From: Wuchereria bancrofti | Taxonomy: Eukaryota > Nematoda > Chromadorea > Rhabditida > Onchocercidae | Direction: 5' to 3' | DNA length: 64,000 bases | NCBI GenBank assembly: GCA_005281725.1 | Contig: SSBO01000008.1 | Coordinates: 3,330,671 to 3,394,670 of the forward strand | The notes under the pieces: model-generated | The model's input: the letters and a program-made list of their open reading frames with translations, nothing else | Told to the model about the DNA's origin: nothing | Databases searched by the model: none | Part shown: positions 12,192 through 23,293 of the stretch, in pieces | Layout: each line of letters begins with the position of its first letter | Position numbering within the stretch: the first letter of the stretch is position 1 | Made by a program: the position numbers and the translations under genes

Positions 12192-13178
12192 GTGGGCTAA
12201 ATTCTTCTAATAATCAGAAATGTTCCGAAAAAACAATTTCAAAGTGTCATAGGTAGTTAGTGTTGATCAAAAGACGTAAAATATTTTAGTCATCTGAAAT
12301 TTAAATTTTACAGAATCCATTGAGATATTCACTTTTGATCTGTGCTTTTTCCTATTCAATATGATATTTTAGGTGGATATTGTGAGACGCATATTCTATC
12401 TGTTTACATAAGTGCGTCGTAAATGAATCATTTTTTAAAAAATGTTTTTCAAAAATAATATTTTATATTGGATAAATAAAGTAGGTTAAATCTAAAACGG
12501 ATTATTATGGAAGGATGTTTATTTAGTTAGTGCTGTATGCTTCCTAAATCGAATATTACTTCATTTTGCTTCTTTTCATGTTCTCTGATATTCATACAAA
12601 ATTTTTATTGCTTTATTTTGTTAAATAGAATAATGCTAAAAATCTAAAAAAATAGTAATATTAATTCGTTCATTGATTTGAACTTCATACTTGAGTTTGA
12701 ATTCTTGAATGCTTAATGATTATTTATTACTGAAATACTTTTTCCTCTATTTCATTATTTCTAGATGGCATGTTTTGTAACACTGTAATGTTAATAGTGA
12801 TTGGTGGTTTTATGATTTCTTATCTTTTTCATGATAATTTTTAGTGTGAAGAAATAGATAAAAACGATGATAAGTTACAATTACTAAAAAATTAATATTC
12901 CATGAATTTATTTTAAGCATAGTTATAGTGATCCAAAATTCACAGTCTAGGTGCATTTTATTTTTGCACCAATCAACATAATAAACCTAAGTGAACGTAT
13001 TATTTTAAGCTTTTATTGTTTATTGCTAGGCTTTTATCATTTCATCAACATCTAAGATTTATACCATCGGATTGCATCTTCTATTCTATATCTTTTACGT
13101 GCACGTATTTATGATTTCAAATTTCAGTTTTGTTTGGAATTTGCATATCTTTCGCAAAACATACGCTGTTTATGTATA
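12192..13178. other. Intergenic, upstream of citrate synthase
   Basis: No gene seen. It contains ordinary AT-rich DNA and ends with a candidate trans-splice acceptor (AAATTTCAG ending at 13137), 41 nt before the citrate synthase ATG. Confidence 0.6.
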
Positions 13179-16100
13179 ATGGCTCTTACTGCAAAAATTC
13201 GTGTTTGTCAGTTAAAAGTATGTGCTGTTGAATTTAATCAGTTACTTATTACTAAATAGGCTTAACTAGATCTCCTGGACCTTAAAGGAAGAATATATTT
13301 TCTGTCTTTAGTAAAGTTTCTCATTTCTGAAAATTTTACTATTCATTTTTAACAATTGCAGGGTTTGACAGCTTTCTTACAATATTCAACAGTGGCTTCA
13401 ACTATAAATCTCAAAGAAGTTAGCTTTTTCATGTTTTTTGGTAATATGGGTTATTGCAATAGTACTGAGGTATTGAATTTGAGGAGTTTCGGTGTCATTC
13501 CTTATTAGACTATCTTTTCTCATTCGAACCATTGATGTTAAAGCAGTTTTACCAAATCATAATTATTGGTGACAAAATGTACCATTGACACAGACCAATA
13601 GTTTTGACTGTTGCCAATAAAATTTTCAAAGTTCCAAAAAATTTTGAATTTCATTTCGCCTAATTATTACAGGTGCTTGCACAAAAAATTTCAATTCATA
13701 ACGAGAAAGTTCGAGAATTTCGAAAACAGCATGGTGCAACGGTAATTCAAAATGTAACTGTAGATATGCTTTATGGTGGAATGCGGACTTTAAAGGTCTT
13801 TTTTTTCTAATTTATATTTCAGCTGAGCGTTTTATATTGAAAACTTTGTTACATAATTTTTGAAATTTAAATTTATGGGTGCCAGTAACCATTTTCATGT
13901 AGATTCAAAGTGGCACGGATGGTTAAAAAGCGATTTTTATGGCTGAATTTTTTGCTTGTTGTTATTGTTATGTTATATTTGTTGTTACATCTATGCTAGA
14001 TCCAGAAGAAGGTATACGATTCCGTGGTTATTCTATACCGGAATGTTTACATATACTGATTTTCGATACATATATGTTTGATTTATATTCTACTTTCTAA
14101 AAATTAAAAAAGGCAATGTGAAAATTGCAGTTTTCTGATAGTTTGTAAATAAGCTAATTCGAGGCTTCAAAGAGCTTTATTAGTAATTATGAAGCACTAT
14201 ATAAGTTGAGCAGAAGCGGTGACACTTATTATGCAAGTATCCATAGGAACTCTCAGAAAAAGTGGCTTTATTGAAACGATAATTCGATGAAAATTAATTT
14301 TTAGGCGCTGGTAACTGAGACATCTGTGCTAGATCCAGAAGAAGGTATACGATTCCGTGGTTATTCTATACCGGAATGCCAAAAAATGTTGCCTAAGGCA
14401 AAAGGAGGTGAAGAACCATTACCGGAAGGAATTTGGTGGCTGCTGTGCACTGGTGATATTCCAACTGAGGCACAAACGACAGCAATCAGGTAGGTATTTT
14501 CATTAGTGTCATCAACTTTTTAATTCCTTAAAGGTAATTTAAAACAGATTTAATATTCATGAAAATTGAACTAAATTGCTCAAAATTTGAAAATTTTCTG
14601 CGAAATAAAATTGCATGCTGTTATTATCATTGATAATTAAGATTAGAACATGCAATCATTTTCGATAGGTTTTCGGTATATACTTGATAAGTAATTATAT
14701 ACAGATAATCCAGCGATTAGTTCTTTCAGAGATCTTTTAGAGTTTTGCATTTTGTGGTCTCTCCTTTTCCCTATTTTTGTTGCATTACGTACTAGCATTT
14801 TGATAGAGCTCTTTTTTTAAATATAATTTCAGTAAGGAATGGGCTGCTAATGCGGATCTGCCAAAGCATGTCGAACAAATGATCTGTAATTTTCCGAATA
14901 ATTTGCATCCTATGGCGCAGTTTGTGTCGGCTATTGCCGCTCTTAATTGTGACAGTAAATTTGCCGAAGTATGTATGAGCAAAAGTTTTTAACAATATTT
15001 GTTCATGCTTGAATGTAAATTTATTTTAGCGAATTTTTAGAAGCTAGATATTTACAGAACTAATTTATGCAAAAAAATCATGAATTTATAGAAATGAAAT
15101 TTGGAAACAAAAGTGGTTAGAGCGAGTGACACATTACTTCTGTATTTATCATTCATTTAGAAGGATAATGTCAAATACTTTAGGCCTACAGTAATGGAGT
15201 ACAGAAAGCGAAATATTGGGAGTTTGTATATGAAGATGCTATGAGACTTCTTGCAAAATTACCTACAATTGCTGCACTTATTTATCGAAATTTATACAGA
15301 GATGGTAGGTTTTTGAATAGGTTTGAAAAGTGAAGTCCGTTTATTGATTGCTATTTTTCTTTATTTTGTTAATTATTTTGTTGAAGATTCCTAGCTTAAT
15401 ATAATGTATTAAACTATAATAAAATTAGCATATATTAAATTTTGAAATTTTTTGGAAAATTATATTTGCTAGTTGCAGGTACATTGGCAAGTGTAGTGAG
15501 CTCATCGAATGATTGGTCTTCCAATTTTACATCAATGCTGGGTTTTAATGATCCAAAGTTCACTGAACTTATGCGCCTGTATCTCACAATTCATAGCGAT
15601 CACGAAGGCGGTAATGTTTCTGCGCATACATCTCATCTAGTCAGTTCAGCGTTAGCAGATCCATATTTATCGTTCTCTGCTGCTATGGGTGGACTTGCTG
15701 GACCGTTACATGGTCTAGCCAATCAAGAGGTTCAGTTTGTTCGATTACTAGCCGTCTATGACATTATGTTTTTAATTTGCATATTTGATAAAGTTTTTCA
15801 ATATTCAAAAAGGTTATCTTTATATTTAATCAAACATTCTCCATTCTCCAACATAATATTCCGATCATTTTTAAATAATATTGTTTGTAAAACCATAAAA
15901 GATAAAAATATCTCGGTTGGAATTTTGATTTTATTTTCTCCATAAATTAAATTCTTTTCTTAACTTTAGGTGCTGGTGTTTTTAACAAAGTGCAAAAAAG
16001 AACTAGGCGATGACTACACTGATCAACAGTTGTGTGACTGGATATGGAATCATTTGAAGAGTGGGCAGGTAGAATTTTAACATAAATTTTTGAGATAATC

Positions 16101-16753
16101 TTTTCAGGAATATTCATTATACTACAAATCAACAGGATCGAATTTTAACAGTATTTGAGGCCTTGTGTATTACTATTTCAGGTAGTACCGGGTTATGGTC
16201 ATGCTGTACTACGTAAAACAGATCCTCGATACACGTGCCAACGGGAGTTTGCCTTGAAGCATCTTCCGAAGGATCCAATGTTCCATCTCGTTTCAAAGCT
16301 TTATAAATTTACTCCTGATATTCTTTTGAAACAAGGAAAGGTGCGATACAATTATGAAACGTTGAAAAGTATCTAGAATTTGTAATCTAGCTTTCTGCAG
16401 AATTTCGTGATTGGAATGAAAATACTTCCTAGACTTGGTTGCTACTTTAAGGACTCCAAATGATTTAGAAAAAACTATTAAAATGGTTTGATCGACTTAC
16501 AGAAATACTCAAATTTGAATTATTATGATTATTGTAGGCCAAAAATCCATGGCCAAATGTGGATGCACATTCTGGAGTGCTGCTTCAATATTATGGTATG
16601 AAAGAGATGTCCTTTTATACGGTACTTTTTGGTGTCTCACGTGCACTTGGTTGTTTATCACAGATGATATGGTCTCGTGCTATGGGATTGCCACTCGAAC
16701 GTCCCAAATCTCATTCAACTGATGGTCTAATGAAATTGGTTAATAAAAGCTGA
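13179..16753 (+). CDS. cts-1: Citrate synthase, mitochondrial (complete, 10 exons)
   Basis: Condenses acetyl-CoA and oxaloacetate to citrate, first step of the TCA cycle, in the mitochondrial matrix. Exons: 13179-13217, 13362-13418, 13673-13795, 14305-14489, 14833-14968, 15184-15304, 15479-15729, 15970-16068, 16182-16340, 16538-16753; all phases agree, giving 461 aa, the normal animal length. The catalytic triad is present: His298 in [10 protein letters not shown], His344 in [17 protein letters not shown] and Asp399 in [12 protein letters not shown]. Other family blocks are [27 protein letters not shown] and the C-terminal [14 protein letters not shown]. The N-terminus ([13 protein letters not shown], then [10 protein letters not shown]) is short, with basic and hydroxylated residues and no acidic ones, as expected of a matrix targeting peptide. 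Intron 3 uses an atypical donor (AAG|GTCTTT) and carries a near-perfect 59-bp copy of part of exon 4. The gene converges on the membrane-protein gene at 18030-19054. Confidence 0.97.
13987..14045 (+). pseudogene. Exon 4 fragment copy inside citrate synthase intron 3
   Basis: These 59 bp match exon 4 positions 14320-14378 with a single mismatch (ATG for GTG at one codon), 333 bp upstream of the source. The copy encodes the segment around [16 protein letters not shown] but has no acceptor at its left edge and no donor at its right edge, so it should be silent. The near identity in an AT-rich intron implies a very recent duplication or an assembly error. Confidence 0.9.
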
Positions 16754-18029
16754 AGGAAAGAACAGGAAGAAAAAACTGTTGCATATTTTCTTCAGTGTTT
16801 TACAAAAATTTATGTTTTTCTACCCAAAATTAATGTTACATGCATAGAAATTGCATAGAAACCCTAATTATTGCTTTTATAGATTTTTTGCTTTGCATTC
16901 AAAGTTGGTAATTTACACATTGACTGCACTGGGAAAAAGAAAGGTTTTAGGTGCTTCCTAAATAATAAATTTTCATCTTTCCCATGTTTCTCGTAATTGC
17001 ATAAACATTCAGTTTGTTGGTCTTTCCAGATCCGAAAACTTTGGTTACTTCATGTTTCATTTTGGAATGATTTAAAAGTATTGATTAGTAGAAATTGAAA
17101 TTTATGTTCCTTGTTTTTTAATTCCGAGCTTTTCCGGAAACATTTTGCATGAATACTCATACCAGAAAAAATTGCAACATTTCCATCTGTTAATTATTGC
17201 AGTGCAAACGGAATTTTATAGGAAAAAATGTGTCAACTGATTCGGAAAGCATTAGGACTCATACAGGATCTTGAGATATTGATTCCTGTATAAAATTTCT
17301 GGAAAACCCTGGATGTTTCAGTTTTCTCATATTTATCATAAATATTATGCTAAATACATTAGAAATTATGAAGATCTTTTTATCGATAGCCATGAAGGAA
17401 AACATGAAGTATTAACTAATTTTTTGAATTATTACTGTTTTATTTTCGCCGAAATGCCAATGCATCAAAATGAACAACAAATTATTCGAAATGGTTTTTC
17501 AATTTCTATTTCCAAACTTCCTTTCCAAATGCTAAGAATTATTCTGTAGACTGAGGGAAGCTACTTTTCTTTATATATATGTAGTATTTGTTTAGCCTTA
17601 TATATTATTACCTCATTTAAAAAAAAGTGTTAAATGTCATGTTGACAGGTTGCATTATTTAAATTTAAAGGCAAAATATATTTGTATATGAATCAGTTAT
17701 TGTCGATTGTGTATCTCATAACATATTCTGTTTTAATATTTCCTTAAAATAGATTAGTATGTAGCAAACAAATATATAAACTAAAAGTCATAGGCCTTGA
17801 GGTAGTCCGTATACATGTCAAATTGTTAAATTTGTCGTTGAGAAAAGTCGAAAAATTAAATTGGATGAACCAAAAGTTTATGAAGTAAGCGGAATTGAGT
17901 GAATACATATTTTGTGAATAAATTGAGCTTAGTGCTTACTATATAACTGTGGCATGAATGATTTCATGTAAAGTTTTTAAAGAGAGCAAATGAAGACCTC
18001 AATGATTAGAAGCAAAACGAATTTACAGA
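16754..18029. other. Convergent intergenic region
   Basis: 3' flanks of citrate synthase (+) and the single-pass membrane protein (-). An AATAAA at 16964-16969 is a possible citrate synthase poly(A) signal. The 78-codon frame at 17313-17549 has no splice context or family resemblance and is not called. Confidence 0.5.
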
Positions 18030-19054
18030 TTACAGTTTGGAAGACGTGAAATGTCGTCGGTAGTCATCATTTGGTGGTGGAGGTCGATGGTAAAAGCGAT
18101 CGCCACGTCTTTCCTCATAAATGTAAGAATCTATACGCTCTCGAGAATTCCCTGGTGCAGCTGATGTGGGATCTGGAATGACTTTTAGTATGATTTTAAA
18201 AATACCAAATAAATTGAATACAAAATTTGTTAAATTTTATGTAGTTTATTTTTCTTTCTTTCTTCGTTTGTTAAATTCATAGAAAAGTCTTTTAATTCAA
18301 TTGAATTTTTTAAAATGCCATATTAATTATAAACTAATTTTTGTGATAATCGCAAACATAGCACTTAATGTGTGGTACCGTACTTCCTTGTGGTGGTATA
18401 ACAGGTTGTTGCTGTTGTTGTTGTTGTTGTGTGTTAGCAACCGGCAAATTAATGTTACGTTTCCTGGCAGCCCGATTACGTAGTCCAAACCAACCGGCCA
18501 ACCAAATTCCAAGCGCACATATACAAGGTACCAAGCAACATAGGAATAATGCTAGTAAGAACAGAATACTGAGGATTATTCGATGCCAATGGCTGAAATT
18601 AATAAAACTTTTTTTTTTTAGGAAATTAAAACTTTCAAAAAAATTTTTTGAATAAAAACACTGCAAGCTATTTATTTGAAAAATTATAAATTCAATTTCT
18701 CTCTTCAAATGGAAACATATTTTATTTATTGTAAGAAAATGAAGCAAAAATTTCGAAATGATTGCAAAAAAAAAATTGAATGAAAGATAAAGAAATAATA
18801 TTTCAGTTATTTTACATAAATTTTATTTTTTTTTTGAGTGATAAAAAATTTACTAATTTATTTTTTTGTGTATCAAATAAATGATATTGACAGAATTCAA
18901 ATTATTTGTAAACATACAATCCATATCCGTAATAGCTATTGTAATTATAGTCGTGCCATAATTGTCGTTTATTACGGAAATTTTCAACAATGACTGATGA
19001 TAGAGCGCTTGTCAATGAATTTGTTACATCAGAAATTGTCACATTTGATGACAT
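18030..19054 (-). CDS. Single-pass membrane protein with polyQ and proline-rich tail (unknown function)
   Basis: Three exons with consistent phases: 19054-18918, 18592-18384, 18172-18030, giving 162 aa. The start ATG lies 8 nt after a TTTTACAG acceptor with no upstream exon needed, which supports this start. Residues 1-45 are a polar, N-terminal region ending in a Tyr/Gly/Asn-rich patch (NYNSYYGYG). A single strongly hydrophobic segment follows at about residues 50-76 (LFLLALFLCCLVPCICALG) with three cysteines. After it come a basic stop-transfer (LRNRAARKR), eight consecutive glutamines, and a Pro/Tyr/Arg-rich tail with RPPPPNDDYRR. There is no signal peptide, so a type III (N-out) topology is likely. 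Layout recalls small Pro-rich adaptors of the Shisa/WBP1/CYYR1 kind, but I see no diagnostic cysteine pattern. The donor of exon 2 (A|GTACGG) is chosen by phase. Confidence 0.75.
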
Positions 19055-22050
19055 TAGTCGTTCTGTAAAACTTTTCTAAAAATATGAATGTGAAAATAAT
19101 ATACTAATTTATATCTTCTAATATTTCAAAAATAATTTCAAAAAAAAATTTGCTTATTATTAATACTATCTAATTGATCAATAATATCATAATAGTATAT
19201 AATTTTACTACTTAATACCCTAAAAAAAAAGAAAAAACTGTCATCAAATCAATCATTCCATTAAATTATTGATTCTTCAGAAGTCACATTGTTTTTCTTT
19301 TCAACTAAATTCAGAAAGGAATTGTGCTGTAAACCAGTTTGTTCAACTTTCAAGAAAATTCAATAAATTTCAATAATAAGTAGTAAACATGATGAAAATT
19401 TCCATAGTAAGTAAACATGATGAAAGTTATTGAACATTAGGAGAAAAAAAGTGATACTTGGGTAATAGTTTTTATTTCTGAAAATTTTGATTTCATAGAA
19501 ATTATTCGTTTAATTTTTATTTATTATTTATTACATTTTTGTTAGTTTTTTTCATAAATGTTGGTAAGTTTTTACGAATAATTTGCCTAAAAAGATTAAA
19601 CACGAAGACAAAATAAATGCTAAAAAATGATTTAGTTGCTGGAAATGAATGAAAGATTCGTTTACATTCTCTTTTTTCATCTTTCACTGTCGTGATCTCA
19701 ACCTATGGAACATTATAATTTTGAAAATGTGAATTATCCTGAGAAAGAAATTTTGATAACAAATAGTTAATAACTGCTAATTAAAAAGAATGATCGTTAA
19801 AAAAAGAATAAATTTGAATTTTCAAAAGGACTCATATTAAATCTTGAAAAAAAAAATTTGTTTGAATAGTTAAGAATCTTTTTCACATTTTTTCCGGAAG
19901 TTTATAATTTAATTTTAAAAATTGTTCAGTCATTTAGTGGAAAAAAATCTTCGTACTAGTTGTAAAACTATACATTTACCTTATACGTGTTTACCAATCA
20001 ATAAGTGATATTTCAATTCTCGAAATTTCCAAAAATATATTGATTTTATTCAACTACTATGAAAATTTCTCACAATAGAATTCGACTAATTTTTCAAAAA
20101 TTTTTAGCAAATTTAAAATTAGATAATTTTCAATAAATAATGATTAATTATTAACAAATACAAATTATATGAATTATAATATTTGTTAGGAAAAAAAAAA
20201 AAAAGAAGAGAAAAAGAGTTGAAAGAGAAGTTTGTTAGATTTGATAGATAAATTGGCTTTGATTTGACAATGAAAAGAATGAACATTTTGACATTGTTCA
20301 AATTCTATGCGTATAATAAATATTGGCTCAATGTGAAGAACCAGTCTTTCACTATATTCTATGCTAATTCTATATAAAAGTATTATTTACATTTTAATAT
20401 TTTATAGTAATAAATAACAAAGAGAAAAAAAGAAGAAAAAAAAAGGGAAGGAAAAAGAAAAAAAGTAAGCAAGTATAATGTTATTGTAAAAATCGTGGTC
20501 TCTCATTGTATATGTTTCATGTTTTCAAAAATTTGTTGATTCAAATTTGTACATACAAATATATATGTATGTATACAAATAAATACTTGAAATTTTAATA
20601 ATAGTATAATAAATGTGTAATCATAACAAAGTATATAATACTTTAGTTCGAAATGTTACTAATTTTTGCCTTTAATACTATATATTATATTAAAAGTGAT
20701 CAGAATTATAATATATTTACCGTGCGAATTTTACATTCCAAAATTGAATTCCTATATTTCATTTTTAGTAATTTTTCTTCTAATTTATTTAGAAATATGC
20801 TTAAAAATTTTCATTTCATTGTTGGAAAATTTTTGAAATATAAGTGATAACAAGAAAAAGAGGAGAGAAAAAAAAATAAAACTAAAACTATTGCAGTTTT
20901 TTAACTTATTTTTTTAATTGGTTTAATTTTAAAAATAATGTTTGAAAACATGAATGTTTTTTTTTTTTTAATCATTTTCTATCCTTTTATTCTTTGACAT
21001 TTTGTAAGCTATTAAATTTTCAACACTGATTTGATCTTTTGGATAAAAATATAGCAAAATATTACTATAGATAATAGTACTTTGAGCTTTTTTTTTTTCA
21101 AAGTTATATTTCAAATTTATAGTATTTTCTAATAAAAAAAAAATTTATTGGATGATATTCCACTGATATTATACAACTATCAAATTAACGTAAATAAGCA
21201 AAACTAAATTGAATATCAGAAATGATAATTCAAAATATGTAGTACGATTTAACTGTCTATTCTTTAATTTTTTTTTTTTTTTTTTGTATAGTTTGCAAAT
21301 TTTAACACTTTAACTATTTATTAAAATTGCAAATTCATCTAAAGGAAAAAAGTATTGAAAATTGATAAACTTCTTTTTTAAAATGATTAAACAATTGTAT
21401 CATTCTTTCCTGCTTTTCTGATATTTCAAAATGATGTAAATGAATGTAGACAAATAGTAAAATTTTTATGTTTCATTCAATAGTTTAAATTTTCATTCAT
21501 AATTGAAATGGCGAAAGAATGATATAGAAACATAAAAATATAAAAAAAAATAATATTCAAAATTATAAAAAAATAATATTCAAAATATTTCTATCATTGT
21601 CAATTGTCAATTGCTTTGTCATAACTTTACAAGCAGAATTCCTCACATCTCGATAACTTCATTTTTAGTCACATTTTAAATAAAATAAAGTATGAAAATA
21701 ATAAATTCAACGGAAATGATTTATCATGATGCCTTTCATTTCACAAACAAACTTTAATAAAAACAGCTATGGCTTAGAACAATTATTAAAAACTGCTTGT
21801 AAGTCCGATAATTCGGATGATTATTCTTTGATATATGCATTGCTTATTTCTTGAAAAAAACAATAGCTGTTAAAGCAGTATGTAAGAATTGATATATAAT
21901 TGATAAGATATTGAACTTATTCATAAGCATTCTTTAATTATAGTTCTTTTAATTAATTATGATAATTGTCGTAGCATATATAAATGAAGTGATTCTTAAA
22001 AAATGATTCAACGAAATGATAGTAAAGTAACATTTATGGGAAGTATTTCT

Positions 22051-22087
22051 AGTTGATAATGCATTAATGATATCAAAGCAATAGTAA
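22051..22087. repeat. 37-bp dispersed repeat, copy 1
   Basis: Matches 22950-22986 at 33 of 37 positions; all four differences are transitions. Similarity ends sharply on both sides. Confidence 0.5.
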
Positions 22088-22949
22088 ATCCTTCTTTTGG
22101 TCTTAATTAAATTATTTATTTTCAGAAAAATAGATGAAATAATTAACTTGGAAGATGTTTTTTTCACAACTATAAATAAAATAGATTTCAGCCTCAACCA
22201 TACATCGTATCTTCTACTATTATTCATCAAAATAAAAGTGAAATAATATTGTAATTTTTATCAAAAGTTATTCAAATAATCTTTTTTATTGTTTCCTTTC
22301 TTTTTTTGAATGACATTTTTCCTCTGTTAATTCTTTTTCGTTTTTTTTTAATACCCAAATATATTATAATGTAACTTTTTAAAATATCTCTCAGTCAAAA
22401 AAGTTGAAAGAACTTGGGCGAAAAATAAAAAACAAAAAAGCAAAAAAAGATATCTAAAATATAATAATTACTGTTTTTCCTAAAAACAGTTTTACCCACA
22501 GCTAAAATCACGGAATGTACTATGCAAACTGTTCCAAATTCAATTTATTTAATTATACGGTAATATTGGACGTATTTCGTTTCATGGCTCGTTGCATGCA
22601 ACTGTTGATTTCATCATATTAATCTAAACAGCTGAATTTATCGAATAGTGTGGGAAATGAAGAGGATTGGAATAATAAAAAACAGTAAAATAGTTTATTG
22701 TTAAGCATTAGACAGTTCAAGAAATATTGCTAGACGCCGAGATCGAGGCAGTCTAGAGAAATGAAGGAAAAGAGAATGTGTGGTTAAGGATGTTGCAGGG
22801 ATTGATAGAAGTGATAAGAGATAATGCTGTGATAGAGTGAGAGAATAGTGAAATTGTCGCGGCTAGTAATTGTAGCAGTGATTGAGAGCATTTCACTGAT
22901 AAGATGGGAGAGATAGGGTTATTATCTGTACTGTACAGGTCGAATTTTT

Positions 22950-22986
22950 AGTTGATAATGTATTAATAATATTAAAGCAGTAGTAA
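22950..22986. repeat. 37-bp dispersed repeat, copy 2
   Basis: Second copy of the element at 22051-22087, about 300 bp upstream of the SF3B3 outron acceptor. Nature unknown. Confidence 0.5.
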
Positions 22987-23252
22987 TTTTCTGGACGAGT
23001 AACTGATTTCCCGATATCAAATTTATGAATGTATAATAAGTATATTAGTTTGCTCAAATAATAGTAACTATAAGAATAGCACAATATGACCGTTCATGCT
23101 GCCACGGCATTTCCGGATGGCTTACTGTTAACGCTGATTGGAGTAAATGTTTATTCCTTACTATTGTAACACTGTTTATAATGATATACTTCGTTGTTTT
23201 TCGTTTATTATTGATAGCAACTTTCATGCGTTTATGAAATGTCAGATATAAA

Positions 23253-23259
23253 TTTGCAG
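23253..23259 (+). promoter_or_regulatory. Candidate SL trans-splice acceptor of SF3B3
   Basis: ATTTGCAG ends at 23259, 34 nt before the SF3B3 ATG, with no upstream exon in view. It fits a spliced-leader acceptor. Confidence 0.5.
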
Positions 23260-23293
23260 GGTTGTGTGAGATAAAAGTAAGCGAAATTCGAAT

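Larger units (their letters stand above)
19055..23252. other. Intergenic between divergent genes
   Basis: About 4.2 kb between the minus-strand membrane protein and the plus-strand SF3B3 gene. AT-rich, with T runs. The last ~550 bp (22,700 onward) is noticeably richer in G and C and probably contains the SF3B3 promoter and outron. A 28-codon frame at 23086 lies upstream of the trans-splice acceptor and is not called. The region also holds a pair of 37-bp repeats. Confidence 0.5.

Noticed and set aside
17313..17549. 78-codon frame downstream of citrate synthase
   Set aside because: No acceptor or family similarity; most likely 3' flank.
18368..18655. Plus-strand 95-codon frame with poly-Cys
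   Set aside because: Antisense of the polyQ exon of the membrane protein.
23086..23172. Short ATG frame upstream of SF3B3
   Set aside because: Lies upstream of the likely trans-splice acceptor at 23259, so would not be in the mature mRNA.
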